64,000 nt of DNA from an uncultured Christensenellaceae bacterium (GCA_910588425.1 CAJUPM010000002.1:71642-135641), one strand, 5' to 3'. Shown: positions 17,840 to 29,987, counted from the first letter of the stretch. Numbers and translations: made by a program. Notes: generated from the letters alone by a model not told the origin.

Positions 17840-18646
17840 TTAGGAGCGGCATAGCTCATCCAGGATGCCGGCCACGCTGTCGAATGTATAGTCCGGGACA
17901 ATTTCGGATGCGTCGATATCCTGCTGGCTGATTTCGCCTGAAAGCACAGCGATGCCCGTGATGCCGCCGTTGACAGCTGTCGCGATATCGGTATACAGCC
18001 GATCGCCGACGATGGCAGTCTTTTCCGGCGCTGTTCCCGCCGCATCCAGGATAAAGGAGACGGTCTCGGCAAAGGGCTTTCCCGTGAATTTGGGGGCGAT
18101 GCCCGTGGCGTGCTCAATCATGGCGCTCATAGAGCCGCAGTCCGGCAGGAACGCGCCGCCCTCCAGTGGGCAGACGCGATCGATATTCGTCGCCAGGAAG
18201 GGAACGCCGGAAGAGACAAGCCGGCAGATGGTCTCCGCTTTTTGAAAATTGAATGTGGTATCAAACCCGAGCACGGCGGCATCGGCTGCCCTGGCATCAG
18301 CCGGCAAAAGCTGGATCCCCGCCTGGGCAAACTGTGTTTCCAGCGCGGGTGTGCCTGCCAAAAACACCTTCGGAGAGGGGAAATGCGTCTTCAAATAATG
18401 AATCATCACGTCGCCGGAAGTCATGATATGCGAGCGGGTGATGCCGGAAAAGCCCAGCCGCTCCAGCTTTTTGATATAATCCTCCGGCGCTTTGGAGGAG
18501 TTATTGGTAAAGAAGAAAAACTTGATTCTGCGCGCCTGAAGCGATTGAATCAGCTCCAATGCGCCGGGGATCAGCGTCTCCCCGAGATTGATGGTGCCGT
18601 CCATATCGAATACAAAGCATTCCAGATCGCGAATTGGTGTGGGCAT
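17840..18646 (-). CDS. NagD-like HAD-superfamily phosphatase
   Basis: 268 residues, HAD class IIA. Motif I is VFDMDGTI, motif II is FFTNNSS, and the C-terminal motifs III/IV are KPFAE and IVGDRLYTDIATA. Relatives are phosphatases for nucleotides, p-nitrophenyl phosphate or phosphoglycolate; the substrate is not predictable here. It lies 9 bp after the lipoprotein gene with a GGAGGC site and is part of the uvrBA-tadA run. Confidence 0.88.
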   Translation of the reverse strand: MPTPIRDLECFVFDMDGTINLGETLIPGALELIQSLQARRIKFFFFTNNSSKAPEDYIKKLERLGFSGITRSHIMTSGDVMIHYLKTHFPSPKVFLAGTPALETQFAQAGIQLLPADARAADAAVLGFDTTFNFQKAETICRLVSSGVPFLATNIDRVCPLEGGAFLPDCGSMSAMIEHATGIAPKFTGKPFAETVSFILDAAGTAPEKTAIVGDRLYTDIATAVNGGITGIAVLSGEISQQDIDASEIVPDYTFDSVAGILDELCRS

Positions 18647-18655
18647 AGAGCCTCC

Positions 18656-19287
18656 TTATTGGGATAATATGGTTTGGAAGGAAAAATCTTTCTTCTGGAC
18701 GCCAGGGTAACTGAGCTCGAGCTGGGAAAAATCCAGCAGTTCCAGCAGATTTTCCAGCATCACTTCTTCCATATAGATGGGGTCGGTAACATAGCTATAG
18801 GTCGCCGCCAGATCTTCCAGCAGGTTTTCCGCGTTGTATTTGTGCAGATTTTCCTGCACGCTCCAATCCTTATACTCCTGGTCGCTCATGCCCAGCTCCT
18901 GCTGAAGCGCGTCGAAAAACTCTTTTTCTTTCCCGTAAACTTCGGTATCTTCGATCTCGATGATATGCGCATCGTATTCGGTTTCCAGAAACTGCCGATC
19001 AGCCCCCAGCTCGAATTTCTCGGCATAATAGGAGAGCAGGCGCAGCTCTGCTTTCTGCAAAAACAGCTCCTTTTCCTTTCGCAGGGCTGTTCCCTTTACC
19101 TGATGGGAAACTTCCTGTTCCTTTCGCGAGCGCTGCAAATCCTGCACCGTCATGATCACCTGGCCGTTGACGATGAGCAGCGGATCATCCGGATTCATGC
19201 CGTCCAGCGCGCTTTTTTTGGAACAGCCCGCGGCGCAGAGCAGGGCGGCGGACAGGAGAGCGGCGAGAAAAATGCAAAAAACCCTTC

Positions 19288-19291
<4 letters not shown>
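18656..19291 (-). CDS. Lipoprotein with SurA/PrsA-like N-terminal region
   Basis: 211 residues. A lipoprotein signal peptide ends in the lipobox AAGC (Cys near residue 23). The mature part starts with a short VNGQVIMTVQDLQ segment typical of SurA/PrsA-type chaperones, followed by helices rich in Glu and Lys; no parvulin domain is present. The likely place is the outer face of the membrane. The start ATG overlaps the uvrA stop by 4 bp (ATGA), so it is translationally coupled to uvrA. Confidence 0.7.
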
Positions 19292-22125
<2,834 letters not shown>

Positions 22126-22163
22126 TGCAGTTACCTCTTCCTTTGGGGCAAGCCCCTTCGCGC

Positions 22164-24122
22164 TTATAATTCTCCTTTAAGCTGCCGGATGCGATCCCGG
22201 AGCGCCGCGGCAATCTCGAAATCCAGCTCTGCGGCGGCTTCCTTCATCTGCTTTTCCAGCAGCTTGATATTCTTCTCATTGCGGTTGATCTCCCGGATAT
22301 CCGAAGTCTGGCTGGAGACCTCCTCCGTGAGATCGATCTTGTCGTTGACCTCTTTGACGACGGATTTGGGCGTGATGCCGTGCTTCTCGTTATACGCCTG
22401 CTGGAGGGCGCGGCGGCGGTCTGTCTCGCCCACGGCGCGCTTGATGGAGCCGGTCATCACGTCCGCATAGAGGATGACGCGCCCCTCGGCGTTTCTGGCG
22501 GCGCGGCCGATGGTCTGGATGAGGGAAGTCTCGTTGCGCAGGAAACCCTCTTTATCCGCATCCAAAATGGCTACCAGCGCAACCTCCGGGATATCCAGCC
22601 CCTCGCGCAGCAGGTTGATGCCCACGAGCACATCGAATTCTCCCAGCCGCAGGCCGCGGATGATATCGATGCGCTCCATGGTGTCGATATCCGAGTGCAT
22701 GTATTTGACGCGCACGCCCATCTCGCTGTAATAATCCGTCAGCCGTTCGGCCAGCTTTTTGGTCAGCGTCGTAACCAGCACGCGCAGCCCCTGCTTGGTA
22801 ACCTTGTTGATCTCGGCCAGAAGGTCGTCCAGCTGGTTTTCCACCGGGCGGATGATCACCTCCGGATCCAGCAGGCCCGTGGGGCGGACGATCTGCTCGA
22901 CGATGGCGCCTTTGGCTTTTTCACGCTCGTATTCCGCCGGCGTGGCCGAAAGATAGATGGCCTGATTGATGCGCTGGTTGAACTCGTCGAACTTGAGCGG
23001 CCGGTTGTCTGCGGCGGCAGGCAGCCGGAAGCCGTATTTGATGAGCATCTCCTTGCGCGCCTTGTCGCCGTTGTACATAGCGCGCACCTGCGGCAGCGTC
23101 ACGTGAGACTCGTCCACAAACAGCAGATAATCCTTGGGGAAGAAGTCCATCAGTGTAAACGGCGCTTCGCCCGGGCTTCTGCCGTCGAAATAGCGGGAGT
23201 AGTTCTCGATGCCCGAGCAGGAGCCGACCTCCTGGAGCATCTCCATGTCGTAGGTCGTGCGCTGTAAAATGCGCTCGGCCTCCAGGTATTTGCCCGCCTC
23301 TTTAAACATCTCGGCCTGGGCGAGCATATCCGCCTTGATGCGCGGGATGTTGGCCAGGATCTTTTCGCGGCTCACGGCATAGTGGGTCGCCGGGAAGATC
23401 ATGACGTAGCTGGAGGAGAGCACGGGCTTCCCGGTAACCACGTCCACTTCTAAAATCCGGTCGATCTCGTCGCCGAAGAACTCGATGCGGATGGCTCTGG
23501 AAAGGCCGCCCATAGGGAAGACTTCCACAATATCGCCCCGCACCCGGAAAGTGCCCCGGACGAATTCGATGTCGTTGCGCTTGAAGTTGATGGCAATGAG
23601 GCGCTCCATCAGAACGTCGCGGTCGATGGTTTGTCCGGTGCGCAGGGCGACTGTCGCATCCTTGTAGTCCTCGGGCGCGCCGATGCCGTAGATGCAGGAG
23701 ACGCTGGCCACGACGATGACATCTCTCCGCTCCAGCAGTGCCGATGTCGCGCTGTGCCTCATGCGGTCGATCTCCTCGTTCATGCTGGAATCCTTTTCGA
23801 TATAGAGATCCCGCTTTTCGATATACGCTTCCGGCTGGTAGTAGTCGTAGTAAGATACGAAGAACTCCACAGCATTGTGCGGGAAGAACTCCTTGAACTC
23901 GCTGCAAAGCTGTGCGGCCAGAGTTTTGTTATGCGCCAAAATCAGCGCCGGGCGCTGAGTCTGCTCGATGATATTAGCCATGGTGAACGTCTTGCCCGAG
24001 CCGGTTACGCCCAGCAGAACCTGGTCGCGCCGGCCGGCCTCAACACCCTGAACCAAGGCCTTGATGGCATCCGGCTGCCCGCCGGATGGCTTGAATTTGG
24101 ATTCTAGTATAAATTTTCCCAC
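22164..24122 (-). CDS. uvrB: Excinuclease ABC subunit B (UvrB)
   Basis: 652 residues. Walker A GVTGSGKTF at about 40, the beta-hairpin segment YYDYYQPEAYI near 95, helicase motifs including DESH and the QTIGRAARN motif VI, and a C-terminal UVR domain (LLEKQMKEAAAELDFE) that contacts UvrC. UvrB verifies the lesion and positions UvrC. The start is GTG 24122 behind GAAGGAAC. No LexA-type SOS box is visible upstream. Confidence 0.98.
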   Translation of the reverse strand: MGKFILESKFKPSGGQPDAIKALVQGVEAGRRDQVLLGVTGSGKTFTMANIIEQTQRPALILAHNKTLAAQLCSEFKEFFPHNAVEFFVSYYDYYQPEAYIEKRDLYIEKDSSMNEEIDRMRHSATSALLERRDVIVVASVSCIYGIGAPEDYKDATVALRTGQTIDRDVLMERLIAINFKRNDIEFVRGTFRVRGDIVEVFPMGGLSRAIRIEFFGDEIDRILEVDVVTGKPVLSSSYVMIFPATHYAVSREKILANIPRIKADMLAQAEMFKEAGKYLEAERILQRTTYDMEMLQEVGSCSGIENYSRYFDGRSPGEAPFTLMDFFPKDYLLFVDESHVTLPQVRAMYNGDKARKEMLIKYGFRLPAAADNRPLKFDEFNQRINQAIYLSATPAEYEREKAKGAIVEQIVRPTGLLDPEVIIRPVENQLDDLLAEINKVTKQGLRVLVTTLTKKLAERLTDYYSEMGVRVKYMHSDIDTMERIDIIRGLRLGEFDVLVGINLLREGLDIPEVALVAILDADKEGFLRNETSLIQTIGRAARNAEGRVILYADVMTGSIKRAVGETDRRRALQQAYNEKHGITPKSVVKEVNDKIDLTEEVSSQTSDIREINRNEKNIKLLEKQMKEAAAELDFEIAAALRDRIRQLKGEL

Positions 24123-24155
24123 AAATTCTGTTCCTTCGCAAAAAATCTCTATTCT

Positions 24156-24184
24156 ATTTTATACCACTTGCCCCTCGGTTGCAA
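24156..24184 (-). promoter_or_regulatory. Promoter of the uvrBA run
   Basis: On the minus strand TTGCAA, 17-bp spacer, TAAAAT; 34 bp before the uvrB GTG. Confidence 0.6.
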
Positions 24185-24249
24185 ACCAATTCCTGTACTA
24201 GTTTTTACCCACTTTGTTAAATTCTTCTTAACTTTTTGGAGCAGAAGGG

Positions 24250-24282
24250 GAAAACAAAAAGCAGGGCGGTTTTCAGCCCTGC
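24250..24282 (-). terminator. Terminator after rqcH
   Basis: On the minus strand GCAGGG/CCCTGC stem with a 10-nt loop and TTTTTGTTTT tail, just past the rqcH stop. Confidence 0.85.
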
Positions 24283-24296
24283 AAAGCGCCGAAAGA

Positions 24297-26027
24297 CTAT
24301 TGCCTGCGCAGCCGATCTGCCAGCGCGGCATCCGGCGAAACCAGGATGCTCCAGTAGTGATCGTAGTTGACCATGCCCGGCCGCGCGCCGTTTGTTTTCC
24401 AGACGTTTTTGCGCGGCGCATAATCGATCTCCACTTTGCCGGCCTTGCTGCCCCGGCAGTAGGTGGCCGCGATGGTGGCCGCCTCGATGACGTCGCTGTC
24501 CAGCAGCTCTCCGCCGCCTGTAAAGAGGATGACGTGGCTGCCCGGCTGATTTTTGGCATGGAACCAGTAGTCCGTGTCCTCTGCGACGTGCAGCGTCAGG
24601 GCGTCGTTCTGGCGACTGTTGCGCCCGGCCAGCGCCTTGCTGCCGCTGCTCAGCAAAAACTCCATGGGCTTTTCCAGCGGGTCGCTTCGGGTGATCTTCT
24701 CTTTGGGTGCCAGATCCAGATAGCCATAGCGCACCAGCTCCGCGCGCACCTCCTGCAAATCCTCCAGCTCCTGCGCGGCCTCGGCGGTATACTCCAGCTC
24801 CCGCAGATAGCCCAGCTCCTGCTCATACTGCGCGGCCTGCTTTTCCGCGATGGCAACGCCGTTTTTCAGCTTGGTAACTTTCTTAAAATACTTGGTGGCA
24901 TTGGCCGATGGGCTGAGGGAGACGTCCAGCGGGACGGTGATGCTCTCTCCCGTGTAGTAGTTGATGAGCTCGGCCTTGGCCATGCCGCGTTTGAGCTGAT
25001 AGATATTGGCGGAGATCAGCTCGCCGTAGAGCCGGAATTTTTCCGTCCGCTCGGCCGCCTGAATGGTCTCCCACTGGATTTTCAGCTTTTTTTCCACCCG
25101 GGCGATGTTCTTTTTCAGCACGCGCATCACGCCTGCGCGGCTCTGCTCCAGCTTTTGCAGGAAATCCCGCCGAGCATAGTAGTAGTCCACAGCCTCATTC
25201 GCCGCGGCAAAGCTTTGACGGTTTTGCTCGGAATAGGCGGCATAGGGGACGAGGGAGAGAAACACGGGCACGCCCGCCATATTTTTCTGCACGCAGGGCG
25301 CGGGATGCGCCAGCGCTTGTTCCAGATAGGCGCGGATGAACGCGGCAAAACCGGGCGCCTGCCCCGGCTGCAAGAGCGCGGGAGTCTCTTCAAAGAAGCG
25401 CGCGCAAAGCTCCTCGGCCGTTTGGGGGGAGACGCCTTCCAGCGCCTCAACCAGGCCATACGGCAGGTTTTTGCCCGAGACCGCGGCGGCGATCTCGCCG
25501 CTTTCTGCTTCCAGCGGGTTTGTTTTATCCATCGGGGGCAGCTCATAGCGCACTCCCGGGAGCACCTGCCGCTTGCTGCTGGTATCCACCGAGATGTGCT
25601 TGATGCTGTCCATGATTTTGCCGTTCTCATGCACCAGAATGATGTTGCTGTATTTGCCCATGATCTCGGTATAAAGGGCATAGCGGCAGGGGATGCCCAT
25701 CTCGTCTTTGGCCGCGATATCCATGCGCACAACGCGCTCCAGCCCCGCCTGGGCAATCTGCTCGATGCGCCCGCCCGAGAGGTATTTGCGCAAAAACATG
25801 CAGAAGTTGAACGCCTTATCCGGGTTGGGCTTTTGCTGGGCCGTCAGGTGCAGGCGCGGGTCGCTGCCCGAAGCGGAAAGCAGGAGCCGCTTTTTGCCTT
25901 CCCTCGTGTGCAGAAGCAGGATGGCTTCGTCTTTCTGCGGCATATTTATCTTTTCGATCTTCGCGCCGGCCAGCGGAGCAGAGAGCTCGCGGATCAGTGC
26001 GCAAAGGGTGAGTCCGTCTAAAGTCAT
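24297..26027 (-). CDS. rqcH: Ribosome quality control factor RqcH (NFACT protein)
   Basis: 576 residues with the N-terminal NFACT-N domain (starting MTLDGLTLCALIREL), a central coiled coil (about 270-430) and a C-terminal NFACT-R domain with the WFHAKNQPGSHVIL motif. Bacterial RqcH (Rqc2 homologue) binds split 50S subunits and recruits tRNA-Ala to add alanine tails that mark stalled peptides; older annotations call it a fibronectin-binding protein. I chose ATG 26027 (AAAGGAAC site). An ATG at 26153 would add 42 unrelated residues. Confidence 0.93.
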   Translation of the reverse strand: MTLDGLTLCALIRELSAPLAGAKIEKINMPQKDEAILLLHTREGKKRLLLSASGSDPRLHLTAQQKPNPDKAFNFCMFLRKYLSGGRIEQIAQAGLERVVRMDIAAKDEMGIPCRYALYTEIMGKYSNIILVHENGKIMDSIKHISVDTSSKRQVLPGVRYELPPMDKTNPLEAESGEIAAAVSGKNLPYGLVEALEGVSPQTAEELCARFFEETPALLQPGQAPGFAAFIRAYLEQALAHPAPCVQKNMAGVPVFLSLVPYAAYSEQNRQSFAAANEAVDYYYARRDFLQKLEQSRAGVMRVLKKNIARVEKKLKIQWETIQAAERTEKFRLYGELISANIYQLKRGMAKAELINYYTGESITVPLDVSLSPSANATKYFKKVTKLKNGVAIAEKQAAQYEQELGYLRELEYTAEAAQELEDLQEVRAELVRYGYLDLAPKEKITRSDPLEKPMEFLLSSGSKALAGRNSRQNDALTLHVAEDTDYWFHAKNQPGSHVILFTGGGELLDSDVIEAATIAATYCRGSKAGKVEIDYAPRKNVWKTNGARPGMVNYDHYWSILVSPDAALADRLRRQ

Positions 26028-26076
26028 GTGAAGTTCCTTTCCCAGGCGCGGCGGCTTTGCCGTCGCCAATGACCCT

Positions 26077-26082
26077 ATTATA
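26077..26082 (-). promoter_or_regulatory. Possible -10 of the rqcH promoter
   Basis: Perfect TATAAT on the minus strand, 49 bp before rqcH; no good -35 is visible. Confidence 0.4.
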
Positions 26083-26140
26083 CTATTTTTTGCCTCTGCG
26101 CGCCACCTTTTCCTGGTTTTGCCCGGAAAAACGGGATTCT

Positions 26141-26168
26141 TTGCATTCTGCATCCGGTATGATACAAT
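26141..26168 (+). promoter_or_regulatory. Promoter of ltaE
   Basis: TTGCAT, 16-bp spacer, TACAAT; 36 bp before the start codon. Confidence 0.6.
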
Positions 26169-26204
26169 AAGAAAGAAAATATGCTAGAGCATAGGGAGAA
26201 AGAT

Positions 26205-27245
26205 ATGGAGACGATGCGGCAGGATTTTAGCTGCGATTATCTGGAAGGGGCGCACCCGCTCATCTTGCAGCGCCTGATGGAGACGAACCTGGAAAAAGCG
26301 CCGGGCTATGGCATGGATCGCTATTGCCAAAGCGCCAAGGAGAAGATCCGTGCGGCCTGCGCCTGCCCGAAAGCAGAGATTTTCTTTCTTTCCGGCGGAA
26401 CGCAGACCAATGCAGTAGTGATAGAAGCGCTGCTGCGCCCCTATCAGGGTGTGATTTCAGCGGATACCGGGCATATCAGCGCTCATGAGGCCGGGGCCAT
26501 CGAGCATGGCGGGCATAAGGTGCTGACTTTGCCGCATACGCTGGGCAAGATCAGCGCAGAGCAGGTGCGGGCCTGCTTTGAAGCATATGAGCGCGACGGG
26601 AACCGGGATCACCTGGTCATGCCGGGCATGGTTTATCTCTCGCACCCGACGGAATACGGCACGCTCTATACCAGAAAAGAGCTGGAGGAGATTGGGAAAG
26701 TCTGCGCGCAGTATGGAGCGCCGCTGTATCTGGATGGCGCGCGGCTGGGGTATGGCCTGGCGGCAGAGGGGACGGATGTTACCCTGCAAACGCTGGCGCA
26801 AGTCTGCGACGCGTTCTATATCGGCGGAACCAAGATGGGAGCACTGCTGGGCGAGGCGCTGGTGTTCCCGCGGCCTGGTCTCATCCCGCACTTTTTCTCC
26901 ATCATCAAGCAAAACGGCGCGCTGCTGGCCAAGGGGAGAGCGCTGGGCATTCAGTTTGATGTGCTTTTTACGGACGATCTCTATTTTCAGCTGGGCAGGC
27001 ATGCCGTGCGCCTGGCGCAGGAGATGAAAAAAGGGCTGGAAGAGAGGGGATGCCGCTTCCTGTTCGATTCGCCGACGAATCAGCAGTTTCTCATTCTGGA
27101 AAACCAGCGGATGGAGCGGCTCTCCCAAAAGATAGGCTTCAGCTTTTGGGAGGCATACGATAAGGAGCACACGGTCGTGCGCCTGGCCACAAGCTGGGCC
27201 AGCAGGCAAGAGGATATTGCGCAGCTCACTGCGCTGTTTGAATAG
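26205..27245 (+). CDS. ltaE: Low-specificity L-threonine aldolase family PLP enzyme
   Basis: 346 residues, fold type I PLP enzyme. Visible motifs are SGGTQTNAV near residue 62, LDGARLG near 170, and the PLP lysine in FYIGGTKMGALLGEA. Threonine aldolases cleave threonine or allo-threonine to glycine and acetaldehyde. The N-terminus reads DFSCDYLEGAHP where classic LtaE has RSDT, so it belongs to the beta-eliminating lyase-like subgroup and exact substrate preference is uncertain. ATG 26205 has an AGGGAG site; ATG 26181 has none. Confidence 0.82.
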   Translation: METMRQDFSCDYLEGAHPLILQRLMETNLEKAPGYGMDRYCQSAKEKIRAACACPKAEIFFLSGGTQTNAVVIEALLRPYQGVISADTGHISAHEAGAIEHGGHKVLTLPHTLGKISAEQVRACFEAYERDGNRDHLVMPGMVYLSHPTEYGTLYTRKELEEIGKVCAQYGAPLYLDGARLGYGLAAEGTDVTLQTLAQVCDAFYIGGTKMGALLGEALVFPRPGLIPHFFSIIKQNGALLAKGRALGIQFDVLFTDDLYFQLGRHAVRLAQEMKKGLEERGCRFLFDSPTNQQFLILENQRMERLSQKIGFSFWEAYDKEHTVVRLATSWASRQEDIAQLTALFE

Positions 27246-27257
27246 AGAGGGAAGAAT

Positions 27258-27971
27258 ATGAGAGTAGATGGAAGAGCAAACGACGCGCTGCGCGATTTGC
27301 GCATTACGCCGCATTTTATGCCGAGCTCGGGCGGTTCCTGCCTGATAGAATGGGGCAATACCAGAGTGCTGGTTACGGCGAATGTGGAAAATAAAGTGCC
27401 GCCTTTTCTGGCGGGCAAGGGGAGCGGCTGGCTGACGGCGGAATATGCCATGCTGCCCGGCTCCACCCTGGGGCGCAAGCCGCGGGAGCGCCAGAAATCC
27501 GATTCCCGCAGCATCGAGATTCAGCGGCTGATTGGCCGGAGCCTGCGCTCGGTGCTGGATTTTGAGGCGCTGGGCGAGCGGATGATCACGGTGGACTGCG
27601 ATGTCATCCAGGCAGACGGCGGAACGCGGACTGCCTCGATTACAGGCGGTTTTATTGCGCTTGGCCTGCTGGTCAGGCGGCTCATGAGCGAGGGCATCAT
27701 CGATAAAAATCCCATTCGGGAATATCTGGCGGCGGTATCGGCGGGAATCGTGGATGGAGAGCCGCTCTTGGATCTCTGCTATCAGGAGGATTCGCGGGCC
27801 GAGGCGGATATGAACTTCGTGGGGACGGAGGGCAGCTGTATCAGCGAGATTCAGATTTGCGGCGAAAAGCGCGCGATCACGGATGTGGAATTTGCAAACC
27901 TGCTGGTCGCCTGCAAAACCGGCGTAAAGCAGCTCATACAAAAGCAGAAGGAAGTGCTGGAGAATTTATGA
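27258..27971 (+). CDS. rph: Ribonuclease PH
   Basis: 237 residues: N-terminal MRVDGRANDALRDLRI, the phosphate-binding segment RQKSDSRSIEIQRLIGRSLR and the CDVIQADGGTRTASITG core. RNase PH trims tRNA 3' ends using phosphate. Its stop overlaps the start of the next gene (ATGA), a common arrangement with RdgB-type pyrophosphatases in Bacillota. Confidence 0.96.
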   Translation: MRVDGRANDALRDLRITPHFMPSSGGSCLIEWGNTRVLVTANVENKVPPFLAGKGSGWLTAEYAMLPGSTLGRKPRERQKSDSRSIEIQRLIGRSLRSVLDFEALGERMITVDCDVIQADGGTRTASITGGFIALGLLVRRLMSEGIIDKNPIREYLAAVSAGIVDGEPLLDLCYQEDSRAEADMNFVGTEGSCISEIQICGEKRAITDVEFANLLVACKTGVKQLIQKQKEVLENL

Positions 27972-28558
27972 AAAAACTGATTTTGGCAACGGGAAACCCG
28001 GGCAAAGTCCGGGAGATGAAGCAGATTTTGGCAGGGCTCTATGATGAAGTGATCTCCATGAAGGAAGCGGGCGTGGCCGTGGACGTCGTGGAAGATGCGG
28101 ATAGTTTTTTGGGCAATGCGGCAAAAAAAGCGCTGGCCATCAGCCAGCTGGTGGAATGCGATGTCGTGGCGGATGATTCCGGCCTCTGCGTGGATGGGCT
28201 GGGCGGTCGGCCGGGGGTCTACTCGGCGCGCTACTCTGCGGAAGGGACGGACGAGGCCAACAATGCCAAGCTCGTGCAGGAGGTTTCCCAGCTGAGCGAA
28301 GACCAGCGGGGCGCGCACTATGAATGCGCCATCGTCCTGGCGCGGAAGGGGAAAGTCGCTTTTTCCTGCGAATGCCGCTGTGATGGACAAATTATCCTGC
28401 AAGCCCGGGGAAGCGAAGGCTTTGGATACGATCCCTATTTCCTGCTCCCCGAATACGGCAAAACTTTTGGGGAGATCGAGCCTGCCGTCAAAAACAAAAT
28501 CAGCCACCGGGCAAAGGCCCTGGCAGAACTGCGCCAATTTGCGGAGCAAGAGAAATAG
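27968..28558 (+). CDS. XTP/dITP diphosphatase (RdgB/HAM1 family)
   Basis: 196 residues: ILATGNPGKVREMK at the N-terminus, VADDSGLCVDGLGGRPGVYSARY, EGFGYDPYFLLPEYGKTF and the C-terminal SHRAKAL motif. It removes non-canonical purine nucleotides (XTP, ITP, dITP) from the pool. I start it at ATG 27968, overlapping the rph stop by 4 bp; the frame is open upstream inside rph, but there is no reason to extend it. Confidence 0.95.
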   Translation: MKKLILATGNPGKVREMKQILAGLYDEVISMKEAGVAVDVVEDADSFLGNAAKKALAISQLVECDVVADDSGLCVDGLGGRPGVYSARYSAEGTDEANNAKLVQEVSQLSEDQRGAHYECAIVLARKGKVAFSCECRCDGQIILQARGSEGFGYDPYFLLPEYGKTFGEIEPAVKNKISHRAKALAELRQFAEQEK

Positions 28559-28560
28559 AA

Positions 28561-29031
28561 ATGAGAGTTCTCGTTCTTTCGGATACGCACCGCCATCTGG
28601 AGCTCATGAAGCGCGCCATTGTCCAGGCAGGGCCGGTGGATTATATTTTCCATTTGGGAGACAACAGAGCCGATGCCGGGCAAATCTCTAGGTATTCGGA
28701 TGCAAAAGTAGTCTGCGTGAGGGGAAACTGCGATTCCATCGGGGAAACCGAGCAAACTGTGTTTTTGGAGGGGCAGAAGCTGCTTTTGACGCATGGGCAT
28801 TCCTATGCCGTCAAATACTCCCTGGATCGCCTCTCTTATCTGGCGGAGGAGCGGCAGGCAGATGCCGTGCTGTTCGGCCATACGCATATGCCGCTCACAG
28901 AATATGCGGGCGGGCGCCTGCTCTATAACCCGGGAAGCGTCGGCGAACCCAGAGGCGGGCATCGGCCCACCTTCGGCCTTCTTTTGGTTACGCGGGACGG
29001 CATCTTCCCAAAGACAGTAGAGCTGCGGTGA
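28561..29031 (+). CDS. YfcE/MJ0936-type metallophosphoesterase
   Basis: 156 residues with every motif of the calcineurin-like fold: SDTHRH, HLGDN, GNCD, THGHSY and FGHTHMP. Relatives hydrolyse phosphodiesters with Mn2+ or Ni2+; the natural substrate is not known. Start ATG is 2 bp after the previous stop, so rph, the XTPase and this gene are one transcript, probably with ltaE (13-bp gap to rph). Confidence 0.9.
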   Translation: MRVLVLSDTHRHLELMKRAIVQAGPVDYIFHLGDNRADAGQISRYSDAKVVCVRGNCDSIGETEQTVFLEGQKLLLTHGHSYAVKYSLDRLSYLAEERQADAVLFGHTHMPLTEYAGGRLLYNPGSVGEPRGGHRPTFGLLLVTRDGIFPKTVELR

Positions 29032-29037
29032 GCAAAT

Positions 29038-29065
29038 AAAAAAGAGCCCATATGGGCTCTTTTTT
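29038..29065. terminator. Bidirectional terminator between convergent genes
   Basis: A symmetric stem AAAAAGAGCCCA/GGGCTCTTTTT between the phosphoesterase (+) and sigG (-). It overlaps the last bases of sigG and ends both transcripts. Confidence 0.92.
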
Positions 29066-29837
29066 ATACATAGTTTTTCTTGATGTTGCGTATTGCGCTT
29101 TTTTCCAGCCGGGAGACCTGCGCCTGGCTGATGCCGATTTCTTCGGAAACCTCCATCTGGGTTTTGCCCTCGAAATACCGCAGCCGGATGATGTTCTTTT
29201 CGCGGTCGCCCAGCTTGCCGATGGCGTCCCGAAGCGCGATGCCTGAAAGCCAGTTTTCCGAGGAGTTTTTTTCATCCGAAAGGCTGTCCAGCACATAGAG
29301 CGCGTCGCCGCCCTCCTGGTAGATGGGTTGGGAGATGGAGATGGGATCCTGAACGGCGTCCAGCGCGAAGGAAAGTTCTTCCCGGGAAATGCCCATCTCT
29401 TTGGCGATGGCATCAATGCCCGGCTCCTGGGCGTTGCGCTCGGCCAGTTCCCGGCTGATGGCAAAGGCGCGGTATGCCGTATCCTTGAGCGACCGGCTGA
29501 CGCGCATCAGGCTGTTATCCCGCAGATAGCGGCGGATTTCGCCGATGATCATTGGGCAGGCGTAAGTGGAGAACCGGACGCCGACGCTGATATCGAAGTT
29601 GTCGATGGCCTTGATCAGGCCAACACAGCCGATCTGGAAGAGATCGTCCATGTTCTCGCCGCGCGTCGAGAAGCGCTGTACGATGGAGAGAACCAGCCGC
29701 AGGTTTCCCTGGATGAATTCCTCCCGCGCGTTGCGGTCTCCGGCGTAAATTTTATCAAAATATTCCTTTAAGCGGCTCTCTGGGATGACGGGCAGCCTGG
29801 AAGTATCCACGCCGCAAATTTCCACTTTATTTATCAT
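29064..29837 (-). CDS. sigG: Sporulation sigma factor SigG
   Basis: 257 residues, sigma-70 family. The N-terminal KVEICGVDTSRLPV is the hallmark of sigma-G and sets it apart from sigma-F; regions 2 (DLFQIGCVGLIKAIDNFD), 3 and 4 (GKTQMEVSEEIGISQAQVSRLE) are complete. Sigma-G drives late forespore genes. It is the third gene of the spoIIGA-sigE-sigG cluster, but a terminator after sigE and a sigma-F-like promoter before sigG suggest separate timing. Confidence 0.97.
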   Translation of the reverse strand: MINKVEICGVDTSRLPVIPESRLKEYFDKIYAGDRNAREEFIQGNLRLVLSIVQRFSTRGENMDDLFQIGCVGLIKAIDNFDISVGVRFSTYACPMIIGEIRRYLRDNSLMRVSRSLKDTAYRAFAISRELAERNAQEPGIDAIAKEMGISREELSFALDAVQDPISISQPIYQEGGDALYVLDSLSDEKNSSENWLSGIALRDAIGKLGDREKNIIRLRYFEGKTQMEVSEEIGISQAQVSRLEKSAIRNIKKNYV

Positions 29838-29880
29838 AGCATTGCTCTCCCTTGTTGCAGTAAATTGTGCCTCTGGGTTT

Positions 29881-29910
29881 TAGGGTTGCCTCTGGCGGGA
29901 TTTTCTATAC
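29881..29910 (-). promoter_or_regulatory. Sigma-F-type promoter for sigG
   Basis: On the minus strand GTATA (29906-29910), 15-bp spacer, GGCAACCCTA (29881-29890). This matches the sigma-F pattern GYWTA and GGNRANAHTR with one mismatch. In Bacillus sigG is transcribed by sigma-F, so placement and logic agree; the match itself was found by eye. Confidence 0.6.
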
Positions 29911-29961
29911 CGGGGAAAAACTGGAAGAAACCGCGAAAAATGGGGGAGGGAAATGCAAATC

Positions 29962-29987
29962 AAAAAGGCAGCCTGAGGGCTGCCTTT
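29962..29987 (-). terminator. Terminator after sigE
   Basis: On the minus strand AAAGGCAGCC/GGCTGCCTTT with a CTCA loop and a T run. Confidence 0.88.

Noticed and set aside
24123..24200. SOS box before uvrB
   Set aside because: No GAACNNNNGTTC-type palindrome is present in the promoter region.
24168..26021. 617-codon open frame antisense to rqcH
   Set aside because: Mirror of a conserved gene; His/Gln/Arg-rich translation typical of antisense frames.
26457..27941. 494-codon antisense frame opposite ltaE and rph
   Set aside because: Shadow of two conserved genes.
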